From: a bacterium
GTDB lineage: Bacteria; Cyanobacteriota; Vampirovibrionia; Gastranaerophilales; JAILCC01
Direction: 5' to 3'
Length of the DNA stretch: 42,249 nucleotides
Assembly: GCA_024680555.1 (NCBI GenBank)
Contig: JAILCC010000023.1
Coordinates: 1-42,249, forward strand
Each line of letters opens with the position of its first letter. The stretch's first letter is position 1. The notes beneath the pieces are model-generated. The model did not search any database, was not told where the DNA came from, and saw nothing but the letters and a program-made list of their open reading frames with translations. Positions 1 through 8,487 of the stretch are shown in pieces. Both the position numbers and the translations under genes were made by a program.

Positions 1-67
1 TGTTAGCTACAGGTGCGATGTTTGTATATCTTAAATTGAAAAGGTTAATTTGATCTAAAGTTGACAT
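1..67 (-). CDS. 5' end of an unidentified gene (runs off the left edge)
   Basis: An ATG at 67 on the minus strand opens a frame of 22 codons with no stop before the window edge. A GGAGA/GAGAG ribosome binding site lies just upstream (68-80). The peptide begins MSTLDQINLFNLRYTNIAP and I do not recognise it. It is divergent from the LPS export operon. The 214 bases between this start and lptC hold A/T-rich promoter-like sequence, including a perfect 10-base palindrome AGTATATACT at 134-143, but no convincing full promoter. Only the start is visible, so the gene call rests on the start codon plus ribosome binding site. Confidence 0.5.
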   Translation of the reverse strand, partial: MSTLDQINLFNLRYTNIAPVAN

Positions 68-281
68 CTCTCTCGTCTCCAATTGCTCTCTATACTTTAT
101 TAAAAACGATGAGTATATAAAAATTGCTTTTTTAGTATATACTTTTCTTAATGAAACTTAACAAACACCCTGGAAGCATTATGGTTACTTGATTTTATTA
201 TTTGAAGTTTGATTTTTATTTTATAATTAACCTTTCTTAATTATTTTGGTAAAAAATTTTTTCTGCGATAAAATACTATGT

Positions 282-935
282 ATGCAAAAGAGAACTAAAT
301 TTTCAATTATTTTTATAATAACTTTTTTCATTCTGATAATTATTGCATTTTTGTATGCACATAAGTGGACGAAAGATTTTCAGGAATTTTTGAATTCACA
401 GGGCTCAGTTGAGTATGCAACGGTAAAAGATGTTGTTATTACCGAAACGAAAGACGGGATAAAAGAATGGGAAGTATATTCTGCCGTGGCTGAGTACGAC
501 AACAACAAAGTAACTGCTACGATGCATGATATTGTTGGAAATTATTATAAAAAAGGGGAAGTTGTTATGAGTTTTTCCGCATCGAAAGGTACTTATGATT
601 CCGAAATGAAGAAGATAGAACTTTTGGAAGAAGTAAAAGTGGTCGGAAGAGACAATATTAAGCTCACAGCAGACTCAATTTCGTGGGTAACTACTGAAGA
701 TAAAATATATGCACAGGGTAACGTTATTGTAAATAAGAATGAAGAAATTATTGCCATAAGCAATAAAGGTGCCATAACCAAAGATTTAAAGGAAATGGAA
801 ATAATGGACAATGCAGAACTCAGGGTGTATAAAGAATTTAAAGACCAAAATAAAAAGTTTGGAATAAAGAATGTCGGTGTGTCCGGCACTGAAACAGATA
901 AAGACAGTACTAATTCGAAGGAAGGACAGAAATGA
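282..935 (+). CDS. lptC: LPS export ABC system periplasmic/anchor protein LptC
   Basis: The 217-residue protein has an N-terminal membrane anchor (about residues 6-25) followed by a beta-rich OstA/LptC-like domain. LptC links the LptBFG transporter in the inner membrane to the periplasmic LptA bridge. Identity rests mainly on context: its stop overlaps the ATG of the OstA-like lptA (ATGA at 932-935), and lptB and lptF follow. The frame extends upstream to a TTG at 246, but the ATG at 282 puts the anchor at the very N-terminus as in the family, so I chose it; the ribosome binding site there is weak. The acidic, Ser/Thr-rich C-terminal tail is not part of the domain. Confidence 0.82.
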   Translation: MQKRTKFSIIFIITFFILIIIAFLYAHKWTKDFQEFLNSQGSVEYATVKDVVITETKDGIKEWEVYSAVAEYDNNKVTATMHDIVGNYYKKGEVVMSFSASKGTYDSEMKKIELLEEVKVVGRDNIKLTADSISWVTTEDKIYAQGNVIVNKNEEIIAISNKGAITKDLKEMEIMDNAELRVYKEFKDQNKKFGIKNVGVSGTETDKDSTNSKEGQK

Positions 936-1888
936 AATTCTTAAAATATTTTATACCAATTTTATTTTTATTCTGCGGAATAAATATTGCGCAGGCCGTA
1001 AATTTGACGGTTGAATCGGAAAAACAGACGTATGATGACACTAAAAAGCTTATTACTCTTGATAAAGAAGTTAATGTTAATATTGATGATATAAATATAA
1101 AGAGTCCAAAAGCGTTTTTGACAATTACTCCCAACGGAAAACCCGATACAGCTACTTTTGTTGAGGGAGCGAGGGCAATTCAGGTTACCCCTAACAGTAA
1201 AAGTGAAACAAAAGCTTCTATTTTGAAGCTGTCCTTAATTTCCAAGGAAGTTGAAGCTACCGGTAATGTCGAATCAAAAATGGAAAAATTGGGCAAACCG
1301 ACAATTACTATAAAATCCGACTATCAGTCTTTTAAAACGGATAGTAACGTTATGGAAGTAAAAGACAATGTTATCATGATGTACGGAGATATCAGAGCGA
1401 CATCTAATTCAGCAAAGATATGGCTTTCAAAACAAGGCGGTCTTGAATATTTGAAACTTATAGGCAATGCAAAAATTACTCAAGATAAAATTATGGTAAT
1501 GGGTGATACTGTTGATTTGGATGCCAAAACCGAAGTTATGACGGCAAAAGGCTCTGCTTATACCAACGTCATTATTGATGATTCCACAACGGTAAAAATT
1601 TGGGCAAACAATCAGCAGTATAACAACAAAAACAACACTGCTATTGCAAACGGCGGAGTAAAAATTCACTATAATACTTATGTGGCATCAGGTCCAAAGG
1701 CGGTTATGATAGCCGATCCGAAAACGCAAAAGCCCAACAAGATATTTTTCTCTGGGCGTTCAAAAATTAAAGACGGAGATAAAAGTATAGAAGCAGATAA
1801 GATTACAATAACCATGTCGCCGAAAAATTTTGAGGCTGACGGTAATGTAAAAACGCAAATCTCTAATCTTAGCAGCTTAAACAGATAA
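932..1888 (+). CDS. lptA: LptA/OstA-family periplasmic LPS-binding protein
   Basis: The 318-residue protein has a clear Sec signal peptide (residues 1-22, cleavage after AQA) followed by repetitive beta-strand sequence of the OstA (LptA) type, for example the recurring pattern of a short strand, 'A.G.V' and another strand. LptA forms the periplasmic bridge carrying LPS to the outer membrane. E. coli LptA has about 185 residues, so this one is long enough for two OstA-like units, as in other diderm lineages outside Proteobacteria. It overlaps lptC by four bases and lies 14 bases before lptB, so one transcript is likely. It could also do part of LptD's periplasmic job; no LptD is in the window. 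Confidence 0.85.
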   Translation: MKFLKYFIPILFLFCGINIAQAVNLTVESEKQTYDDTKKLITLDKEVNVNIDDINIKSPKAFLTITPNGKPDTATFVEGARAIQVTPNSKSETKASILKLSLISKEVEATGNVESKMEKLGKPTITIKSDYQSFKTDSNVMEVKDNVIMMYGDIRATSNSAKIWLSKQGGLEYLKLIGNAKITQDKIMVMGDTVDLDAKTEVMTAKGSAYTNVIIDDSTTVKIWANNQQYNNKNNTAIANGGVKIHYNTYVASGPKAVMIADPKTQKPNKIFFSGRSKIKDGDKSIEADKITITMSPKNFEADGNVKTQISNLSSLNR

Positions 1889-1902
1889 TAAGGAAATGAA
1901 AA

Positions 1903-2625
1903 ATGGCAATAAAAGCAACAAGTTTGGTAAAAATATATGATAACAGAACCGTAGTTAACGAAAATACATTTGACGTTAATCCGGGAGAAGTGGTTGGTCT
2001 GTTGGGACCTAACGGTGCAGGTAAAACGACAACATTTTATATGATAGTCGGGTTAATAAGACCTAATGGCGGTACAATTGAGCTTGATGGTGAAGATGTT
2101 ACCAAAGAACCTATGCACATAAGAGCAAAAAAAGGTATCGGCTATCTTCCGCAAGAAACTTCTATTTTCAGAAGATTGACGGTTGAAGAAAATATAAAAC
2201 TTGTTCTTGAAATGAATGAAAAATTAACTGAGGAAGAGAGAAGATACAAGCTGGAAGAACTTTTAAACGATTTTGGTGTTGAACGATTGAGAAATGTGTC
2301 TTCCGTGAAGTTATCGGGCGGAGAAAGAAGACGTGTAGAAATAGCAAGAGCGCTTGCGGCTAGTCCGAGATATATCCTTTTGGACGAACCTTTTACCGGT
2401 ATCGATCCTATTGCTATTCAAGAAATTCAAACTCACATCAGAAAATTGACGGATAAAAATATTGGGGTTTTAATCACGGACCACAATCCGAAAGCAACCT
2501 TATCAATAACTGACAGGGTAAACTTGATTTTTGACGGTAAAATTAAAATTTCCGGTAACAGTAAAGATGTTGCAAACAATCCTGAGGCTAAAAAATTCTA
2601 TTTGGGCGAAGATTTTGAATTATGA
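1903..2625 (+). CDS. lptB: LPS export ABC transporter ATP-binding protein LptB
   Basis: A 240-residue ABC ATPase of standard LptB length. Walker A GPNGAGKTT is at 35-43, the Q-loop at YLPQE (81-85), the signature LSGGE at 137-141, Walker B YILLDEP at 157-163, and the switch His is in ITDHN. The LptB-typical stretch 'SVKLSGGERRRVEIARAL' is present. It powers LPS extraction from the inner membrane together with an LptF/LptG pair. An AAGGAA ribosome binding site precedes the start. The stop overlaps the lptF start (ATGATGA at 2622), indicating translational coupling. Confidence 0.95.
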   Translation: MAIKATSLVKIYDNRTVVNENTFDVNPGEVVGLLGPNGAGKTTTFYMIVGLIRPNGGTIELDGEDVTKEPMHIRAKKGIGYLPQETSIFRRLTVEENIKLVLEMNEKLTEEERRYKLEELLNDFGVERLRNVSSVKLSGGERRRVEIARALAASPRYILLDEPFTGIDPIAIQEIQTHIRKLTDKNIGVLITDHNPKATLSITDRVNLIFDGKIKISGNSKDVANNPEAKKFYLGEDFEL

Positions 2626-3752
2626 TGAAACCGAAAACAGTAAAAATATTTGATATTTATATTTTGAAAATGGTTGCAATTGCAACATTTATAGGCATTG
2701 TTGCTTTTGTTGTTGTGTGGATATCTCCCGAAACTTTATTTAAAGTTATAAACAGAGTTTCTGCAGGGCGTCTAACCTTGCACCAAGGTCTTGAATGGCT
2801 GTTTTTTGAAATACCCACAATACTCGGAAAAGCCATACCGGTCGGCTTATTGCTTGGCACGCTTGTTATAACCGACATGCTTAGCAGAAATTTTGAACTT
2901 GTTATTTTTCGTTCTATCGGTATCAGTTTTTGGCGTTTATTGCGTCCGATTTTAGCATTAAGTATAGTATTTTCGATATTTTGCTTCTTTGCATATAACA
3001 GTTTTATTCCGTATTCATCTCAAAGAGTTGAAAATATAAAATCAGGCGGCGGCAGAGGTGAATATCAGTGGTCATATCTTGAAAAAGATGCCCAAAATAA
3101 TCCGAAGCAGCTAATCATTGTATCAAGGACAGACGGGCACTATATGAGAGATATTAACGTATTCCAAATTGCTCCGGACAAAAATGGTCATGAGCAAGAA
3201 GATGCGGCAATGAAAAATATCATCTTTGCTCAGAAAGGTAATTTCACGGGGGATAAACTCATAGTTACGGATGCAACGGTGTATGAATTATTGGATACCG
3301 GTATTTATAAAGAAATTACGCATCAGGATAAAATAACTATTTTGAAAGGGCAAACGGCTGTGAATGCAAGCAAATTGATGCTTGCGCACAACATTGATCC
3401 CGATGACCTAAACCAAAAGGAGCTGCGTGAACATTTGGCATTATTGAAAGATGAAAAAATTATGGATGAATATAATGCCCACTTGAATAACCTTTATCAG
3501 CGTTTTGCCCAAACATTAAGTTGTATAATTTTTGCAATAAGCGGTTTGATATTAGGATGGAGCAGACCGAGGGAAAACAGATTTTTGGGCTTCACAATCG
3601 GTGCTTTGATAATTTTTTCATACTATTTAACTGTTCCGTTTATCAATATGCTTGCGGAAAAATGTATTCTTCCTCCGATAATAACGGCATTTTTACCTCT
3701 GATTATTATTTCGGTGGGTATGTTCTATTACGCAAAAAGCAAGGATTTGTAA
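2622..3752 (+). CDS. LptF/LptG (YjgP/YjgQ) family LPS export permease
   Basis: A 376-residue membrane protein with the YjgP/YjgQ layout: one TM near the N-terminus (about 13-35), two TMs around residues 60-125, a soluble periplasmic beta domain (about 130-280), and three TMs at the C-terminus. It is the membrane half of the LptB2FG exporter. Only one such gene is here; LptF and LptG are paralogues, so the partner is either encoded elsewhere or this protein works as a homodimer. Sequence reading cannot decide between F and G. It overlaps lptB by four bases and ends six bases before the acetyltransferase gene. Confidence 0.88.
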   Translation: MMKPKTVKIFDIYILKMVAIATFIGIVAFVVVWISPETLFKVINRVSAGRLTLHQGLEWLFFEIPTILGKAIPVGLLLGTLVITDMLSRNFELVIFRSIGISFWRLLRPILALSIVFSIFCFFAYNSFIPYSSQRVENIKSGGGRGEYQWSYLEKDAQNNPKQLIIVSRTDGHYMRDINVFQIAPDKNGHEQEDAAMKNIIFAQKGNFTGDKLIVTDATVYELLDTGIYKEITHQDKITILKGQTAVNASKLMLAHNIDPDDLNQKELREHLALLKDEKIMDEYNAHLNNLYQRFAQTLSCIIFAISGLILGWSRPRENRFLGFTIGALIIFSYYLTVPFINMLAEKCILPPIITAFLPLIIISVGMFYYAKSKDL

Positions 3753-3758
3753 TACAAA

Positions 3759-4274
3759 ATGGAATTGGTTTTGCCCTCTCAAAAATATTTGCGGTCATAC
3801 TTGGACGGTTGTAAAAAAATGTGGGGACATATCCATGATAATTATATTATTCATAATCCCGATGAATTTGACGAGTGGAAAAATCGCATTTTCGAGGAGT
3901 ATGAAAACAATTCAAAGGGTATAAATTTGCCGCAGGGATTTGTTCCGCACATCACATATTGGGTTATTGAGGACGAAAAATATATCGGTACTGTTAATAT
4001 AAGGCTTCAACTTTCTCCACAATTGTATGAATACGGCGGAATGTGCGGTGTGGTTCTTGTTCCGGAGTATAGGGGTAAAGGTTACGGATTAAAACTTGCG
4101 GCGCTTTCTTTTGAAAAAATGAAGGAGCTCAATATATCCCCGATAATTTTAACTTGTGAAGAAGATAATGAGCCATCCAAGAGGATATTAGAGCATTTTC
4201 AGTATATAAAAAAAGAATTATATGAGACCTTTTTATACGGAAAAATGCGTAAGGTCCGACGCTATACGTTTTAG
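3759..4274 (+). CDS. GNAT-family N-acetyltransferase
   Basis: The 171-residue protein fits the GNAT fold. The acetyl-CoA pyrophosphate loop is visible as RGKGYG after the strand VVLVPEY (around residue 107), followed by a helix and a C-terminal 'E.N..S..ILE.F' strand-helix typical of the family. The central sequence 'YIGTVNIR' matches the beta strands that precede the loop. The substrate cannot be read. The gene starts six bases after the LPS permease gene and is followed by gtrA, so it is probably co-transcribed with the envelope genes; acetylation of an envelope sugar or a small amine are both possible. Confidence 0.75.
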   Translation: MELVLPSQKYLRSYLDGCKKMWGHIHDNYIIHNPDEFDEWKNRIFEEYENNSKGINLPQGFVPHITYWVIEDEKYIGTVNIRLQLSPQLYEYGGMCGVVLVPEYRGKGYGLKLAALSFEKMKELNISPIILTCEEDNEPSKRILEHFQYIKKELYETFLYGKMRKVRRYTF

Positions 4275-4300
4275 CAGTTTGTTTATGATAAGATAACTGT

Positions 4301-4690
4301 ATGGATAAATGGTATAAGTTACCTGATTTCATCAGGTTTTTGATTATAGGCGGTGTCAATGCCGCAATTTCATACGTTATATTTGTTATTGCTATACTTA
4401 TTTTTGGGAAAGGGCAATACCAGTTGTGTGTTGCTTTGCAGTGGATTTTGTCCTCGGTTCCGTCATATCTTAATCAAAAATTTTTCGTCTTTTGTACAAA
4501 AGGCAATTATGTGAAAGAATACTTGAAATGCTGTTCTACATGGATTGTAAGCTATTTCTTAAACGTAATATTCATAGAAGTTTTTGTAAGATATTTGATA
4601 AAAGAGGTCTTTTTGGCACAACTTTTAGCAATATTTACGGTTTCACTTGTAACCTATGTTTTATTTAAAGTATTTGCGTTTAAAAAGTAA
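4301..4690 (+). CDS. GtrA-family membrane protein (putative lipid-linked sugar flippase)
   Basis: The 129-residue protein has four predicted TM segments and the GtrA-family opening 'FIRFLIIGGVNAAISYVIF', plus a conserved C-terminal 'FKVFAFKK' that resembles the family's '..KFWVF' end. GtrA proteins are thought to flip undecaprenyl-phosphate-linked sugars for O-antigen or other envelope glycosylation. Its stop codon abuts the end of the opposing GT2 gene, which is a GtrB/ArnC-like partner, so the two families that usually work together are adjacent although convergent. The transport role is from family knowledge; substrate unknown. Confidence 0.85.
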   Translation: MDKWYKLPDFIRFLIIGGVNAAISYVIFVIAILIFGKGQYQLCVALQWILSSVPSYLNQKFFVFCTKGNYVKEYLKCCSTWIVSYFLNVIFIEVFVRYLIKEVFLAQLLAIFTVSLVTYVLFKVFAFKK

Positions 4691-5653
4691 TTACTTTAAC
4701 TCTATGTCTTTGATATAGCGGGGGCGTGCTTTTACTTCCCTGTATAATTGACCTACATATTCACCAATTATGCCTAGGCAGAACAGTTGAATGCCGCCGA
4801 ACGCACATAATAAAATGGTTTCAGTTGCCCATCCTGCGGGTGAATTGTGGAAAAATACTTTCTCAAAAATAATATCTAAACCCATTATAAAAGCAAAAAC
4901 CGCCATAAAAAATCCGATAACCGCAACTATTCTCAACGGTACAATTGAGTATGAAGTTATGCCGTTTAATGCTAAACTCATTAAAGAGGTAAAGCTGAAT
5001 TTTGAGCAGCCTGCAATTCTCGGTTTAACATCAAATTTTACGTGAGAAGTTTTTAACCCGAGTTCATTAAAAAAGCCTCTTAGGAAGAATGATTTTTCGG
5101 GATAAAGGTGCATTATATCGAGAACTTTTTTGCTGACAAGCCTGTAATCCGAGTGATTAACCTGAATTTTTGCACCCAGTATATTCATTGTTTTGTAAAA
5201 CATCAGGGCGGTAGTTTTTTTGAAAAATGAATCTGTTTTTCTATCGTTTCTTACACCAAAAACAATATCGTTTCCGAGCATATATTCGTCAACAAAATTC
5301 TCAATAACATTTTCATCCTGTTGCAAGTCTGCATCAATTGTTACAACGCAATCGCAACCTAAGTCTCTCACACCTTCCAACCCTGCCAAAAGGGCTTTTT
5401 GGTTGCCAAAATTTCTTATGAATTTTGCTCCTTTGACCAGAGTATTTTCATTATGCAAATTGGCTATAATATCCCATGTGGAGTCTTTTGAACCATCATC
5501 AACCAGATAAATATAACTGTCAGCTAGAATTTTATTTTTTGAAATCAAGTCATTCAAAACTTCAAAAAGTCTTTTGACAGTATTTTCTATGCACAATTCT
5601 TCATTGTAACAAGGAATAACTATTGCCAGTTTTGGTTTTTCGTTTCGATTCAT
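4691..5653 (-). CDS. Family 2 glycosyltransferase, undecaprenyl-phosphate sugar transferase type (GtrB/ArnC-like)
   Basis: A 320-residue GT2 enzyme with VIPCYNEE at the N-terminus, DDGSKDST, and the metal-binding DxD in TIDADLQQDEN, followed by two C-terminal TM segments. This is the DPM1/GtrB/ArnC arrangement, in which a nucleotide sugar is used to glycosylate undecaprenyl phosphate on the cytoplasmic face. The frame allows an upstream ATG at 5668, but GGAAGGG sits at the right distance before the ATG at 5653, so I chose the latter. It faces gtrA tail to tail and is divergent from the YdjC-type deacetylase gene 60 bases away. The sugar donor is unknown. Confidence 0.9.
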   Translation of the reverse strand: MNRNEKPKLAIVIPCYNEELCIENTVKRLFEVLNDLISKNKILADSYIYLVDDGSKDSTWDIIANLHNENTLVKGAKFIRNFGNQKALLAGLEGVRDLGCDCVVTIDADLQQDENVIENFVDEYMLGNDIVFGVRNDRKTDSFFKKTTALMFYKTMNILGAKIQVNHSDYRLVSKKVLDIMHLYPEKSFFLRGFFNELGLKTSHVKFDVKPRIAGCSKFSFTSLMSLALNGITSYSIVPLRIVAVIGFFMAVFAFIMGLDIIFEKVFFHNSPAGWATETILLCAFGGIQLFCLGIIGEYVGQLYREVKARPRYIKDIELK

Positions 5654-5713
5654 GTTTTTCCCTTCCATCTATATTTATGCTATAACAAAAAAGAAGATTG
5701 TGAAAGAGAGAGT

Positions 5714-6553
5714 ATGAGTAAAAAATTTATACTGAATGCAGATGATTTTGGAATGTCAAAAGCTTTTAATAAGGCGGTGTTAGAGGGCTATGAGTTTGGA
5801 ATATTAAAGTCTTGCAGCCTTTGTGCCAATGGTGAAGCTTTTGATGAAGCGATATCCAATGTTATTCCGAAATGCGAAAATCTTTCAGTTGGTGTGCATC
5901 TTAATATTATTGAGGGTAAATCTTTAACCAATCCTGATATACTTACGGATAAGAACGGAGTATTCAACCAAGGTTACATTTCAATTATGCTGAAATCTTT
6001 GGATAAAAAGTTCTTAAGTCAGGTTGAAAAGGAATTCAGGGCGCAAATTGAAAAGATACAAGCTCTAACGAAAGTTGACCACATTGATTCTCATGTTCAT
6101 ACACATGCTATTCCGAATATCTTCAAGCTTACGGTAAAACTTGCAAAAGAGTACAATATTCCTTGCATAAGGACGCAGCATGAAAAACCGTATCTTGTTC
6201 CGAATATAAAAAAACATTTGAATTCCAAATACCCGCCTAATATTTTAAAAATTATACTTTTAAATACGTTTACGGCATTGAACAAAAATACTCTCAAAGA
6301 TAGCGGTCTTAAAACAAACGAATATTTAATAGGTGTGGGTTATACGGGTATGATGGATGATAGGAGTATTGAATACGGCTTAAAAACATTAGGGAAAGAT
6401 TTTATTGCGGAAGCGCTTATTCATCCGTGTGATTTTGAAAATACCCAAGATAGCCACTATACCGAGTTTTTAATTACACAAAATGCGGAATTAAAAACTA
6501 AAATAGAAAAAATGGGAATTGAAATTATAAATCATTCTTCTTTGGTGGGATAA
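5714..6553 (+). CDS. YdjC/ChbG-family carbohydrate deacetylase
   Basis: The 279-residue protein begins with the YdjC hallmark NADDFG (8-13), whose Asp binds metal, followed by 'GILKSCSLCANG', His62 in GVHLN, and HIDSHVHTH (123-131) carrying further metal and catalytic residues. Family members remove N-acetyl groups from sugars: ChbG acts on chitobiose and NaxD of Francisella acts on undecaprenyl-phosphate-N-acetylgalactosamine. With an ArnC-like GT2, GtrA and an ArnT-like GT39 on either side, a NaxD-like role on a lipid-linked sugar fits better than chitin catabolism. A GAGAGAGT ribosome binding site precedes the ATG. The 3' end overlaps the opposing GT39 gene by 29 bases. Confidence 0.87.
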   Translation: MSKKFILNADDFGMSKAFNKAVLEGYEFGILKSCSLCANGEAFDEAISNVIPKCENLSVGVHLNIIEGKSLTNPDILTDKNGVFNQGYISIMLKSLDKKFLSQVEKEFRAQIEKIQALTKVDHIDSHVHTHAIPNIFKLTVKLAKEYNIPCIRTQHEKPYLVPNIKKHLNSKYPPNILKIILLNTFTALNKNTLKDSGLKTNEYLIGVGYTGMMDDRSIEYGLKTLGKDFIAEALIHPCDFENTQDSHYTEFLITQNAELKTKIEKMGIEIINHSSLVG

Positions 6554-8024
6554 TCGTATAATAGACTGTATATTTTTTTGTTTTACCAAATTTATTTTTT
6601 ATTTCATATTCGTATTCTGCAGGTGTTATGACATAATCTTCCGGAAGTTTATATATGAGATTTCTTGTCCATTCTTCGAGGTTGTCAGGATATCTTGAGA
6701 AAATCATTGCTCCCGATTCTATAACATCATCATGGTTTATCCATGGGTTTTTATATCCGTATGTATCTAATATTATAGTCGGACGCTCTTTGTCATATAG
6801 CCTAAACTGGAATATGTAGTCTTGATGTCCGCCGACGTATTTTAGTGGAGCATTATTAGTTTTTTCTGCCCAAAGTTTGTGGAATACGGGGAGATTGCTT
6901 TGATGAGGATATGATATATTGTGTTTGACCTGTACAACCGCAAAAATTGCTATAGCCGATGCCCATAAAAACATTACTATGCAAGACATTTTGAAAAAGA
7001 AAGAGTAACTTTTTTCATTGAATTTAATTGGGAAAAAGAAAAACAATCCCATTCCGGCAAATCCAACCATTATAGAACCCCATATACCGTGGATATATGC
7101 GGTTGAAAAAATTCCCATAATAGCTTGTGTGAGGACAATTCCGCATGCAACACAAAATACAAAAACTTTATCCGATATGGTTGCATCCGTATTTTTAAAT
7201 TGAATGTTCTTGGCTTGATATGCCAGTATCAGATACATTCCCAAACATGGACTCAAGGCTAAAATCTGGTCAACAGTAAATCTTATTGGTCGATATATTC
7301 TGTCAAATGAAAACATTGCGCCGGCAGAATTACTTACAGGTTCTCCCGACATCATTGCCATATATGCGAATGTGAAAAAATCATGCTTTATGAGCCATAT
7401 AATGTGTGGCAGAACCACGATACCTGCTGTTAAAATGGATATGTACAGCCCTTTTTGCTTAAATTGTTTTCGCTCAAAAATAATAAAGTGAACAAATAAT
7501 GCTGCAAATAAGACTATTATCTGATACTTATTTAGAAAGCCCAAGCCAGATGTAATTCCCAGCAGTACCCAATCTATGATTTTGTTTTCTTTAATCGCTT
7601 TATAATAGAAGTACGCAATTATGGGAATTATTGCAATGCAGACAAAATTGCAATTGAAATTATCAATAAATGCCGTGTATGTATAATAAAAGCAGGCAGG
7701 CATAATCATTGCCGCACAGGCAGCTTTTTCTTCCGACATAAAGAATTTTGCAAGTTTATAAACAAAAAATAATCCTATAGCAAGGCTGATTGTTCCTAAA
7801 AAGTATGCAGTGTGGTCATTTTGTCCAAATAAATTGAAAAAACCTCCCATAATCCATCCGGAAAGAGGCGGGTGCTTGTTTGTTCCAAATTCGACAATTT
7901 CTCCCCACATTATTGCTTCCATAGAATCAATACCGGGTTGGTTTCTTAAAAATTGGACTAATGCAAATAGTAATACGTATATTGCTAAAAAGATATAAAA
8001 TAATTTATTTTTTGATAATTTCAT
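6525..8024 (-). CDS. GT39-like (ArnT/PMT-type) membrane glycosyltransferase
   Basis: A 499-residue protein with about 11-12 hydrophobic segments. After the first TM comes 'GIDSMEAIMWG' (Asp33, Glu36), which corresponds to the catalytic acidic motif of the first periplasmic loop in the PMT/ArnT family, and then 'NKHPPLSGW' (49-57), a second family hallmark. The C-terminal ~110 residues form a soluble domain. Such enzymes transfer a sugar from a polyprenyl-phosphate carrier to lipid A, a glycan or a protein on the outer face of the inner membrane. It likely uses the product of the neighbouring GT2 and deacetylase. It is convergent with the deacetylase gene. Confidence 0.88.
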   Translation of the reverse strand: MKLSKNKLFYIFLAIYVLLFALVQFLRNQPGIDSMEAIMWGEIVEFGTNKHPPLSGWIMGGFFNLFGQNDHTAYFLGTISLAIGLFFVYKLAKFFMSEEKAACAAMIMPACFYYTYTAFIDNFNCNFVCIAIIPIIAYFYYKAIKENKIIDWVLLGITSGLGFLNKYQIIVLFAALFVHFIIFERKQFKQKGLYISILTAGIVVLPHIIWLIKHDFFTFAYMAMMSGEPVSNSAGAMFSFDRIYRPIRFTVDQILALSPCLGMYLILAYQAKNIQFKNTDATISDKVFVFCVACGIVLTQAIMGIFSTAYIHGIWGSIMVGFAGMGLFFFFPIKFNEKSYSFFFKMSCIVMFLWASAIAIFAVVQVKHNISYPHQSNLPVFHKLWAEKTNNAPLKYVGGHQDYIFQFRLYDKERPTIILDTYGYKNPWINHDDVIESGAMIFSRYPDNLEEWTRNLIYKLPEDYVITPAEYEYEIKNKFGKTKKYTVYYTIIPPKKNDL

Positions 8025-8077
8025 AAAAACTCCCTCTTAGATGTTTGTATATTTAGATGTTACAACAAAAATAGCAT

Positions 8078-8105
8078 TTGCATATTTTTGTATTTATAGC
8101 ATAAT
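8078..8105 (+). promoter_or_regulatory. Possible promoter of the hydrogenase regulator-hydG unit
   Basis: TTGCAT (8078-8083) and CATAAT (8100-8105) are 16 bases apart, upstream of the regulator gene. The implied leader is about 110 bases and contains a small hairpin (ACATAA 8050+100 to 8155 with loop ATAG and TTATGT 8160-8165, flanked by GACA/TGTC). Both boxes are imperfect, so this is tentative. Confidence 0.3.
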
Positions 8106-8224
8106 TTGATTATAGCCTGACTCCCGAGAAAGTTCTTTGGAGAAAGACAACATAAATAGTTATGTCGTGTCTTATTCAGGTACGATATTTTTTGTAAAAA
8201 TTATTTATCATAAGGAGAACATAT

Positions 8225-8470
8225 ATGGAAACAAGGGTTGCTATAGTCGGAATTATCGTAGAAGATACGACTCAAATCAAAGAGGTGCAAAATATTTTGT
8301 CCGAATATTCGGATTTCATTATAGGCAGAATGGGAATACCCTACAGACAAAAAAATGTCAGAATAATCAGTGTGGTCTTGGATGCTCCGGTTGATACGAT
8401 AAATGCTCTTACGGGAAAAATCGGAAAAATTAACGGTATTAGCGCCAAAACAGTATATTCAAACGTATAA
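8225..8470 (+). CDS. TM1266-type iron-only hydrogenase system regulator
   Basis: The 81-residue protein matches the small ACT/ferredoxin-like 'iron-only hydrogenase system putative regulator' family typified by TM1266: strand 'RVAIVGIIVED', helix 'IKEVQNILSEYSDFIIGRMGIPYR', strand 'VRIISVVLDAP', helix 'INALTGKIGKINGI', and final strand. A strong AAGGAG ribosome binding site lies seven bases before the ATG. It is 17 bases upstream of hydG, an arrangement often seen in [FeFe]-hydrogenase maturation loci. The molecular role of the family (ligand sensing or regulation) is not firmly established. A 85-codon frame overlapping its start in another phase is a shadow. Confidence 0.85.
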   Translation: METRVAIVGIIVEDTTQIKEVQNILSEYSDFIIGRMGIPYRQKNVRIISVVLDAPVDTINALTGKIGKINGISAKTVYSNV

Positions 8471-8487
8471 AGCGAAAGCAGGGAAAT

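Noticed and set aside
202..227. Promoter TTGAAG/TATAAT before lptC
   Set aside because: A perfect -10 but only 14 bases of spacing and a poor -35, so it is left out of the feature list.
8137..8394. 85-codon frame overlapping the start of the TM1266-type regulator
   Set aside because: Out of phase with a recognised family member that has its own strong ribosome binding site.
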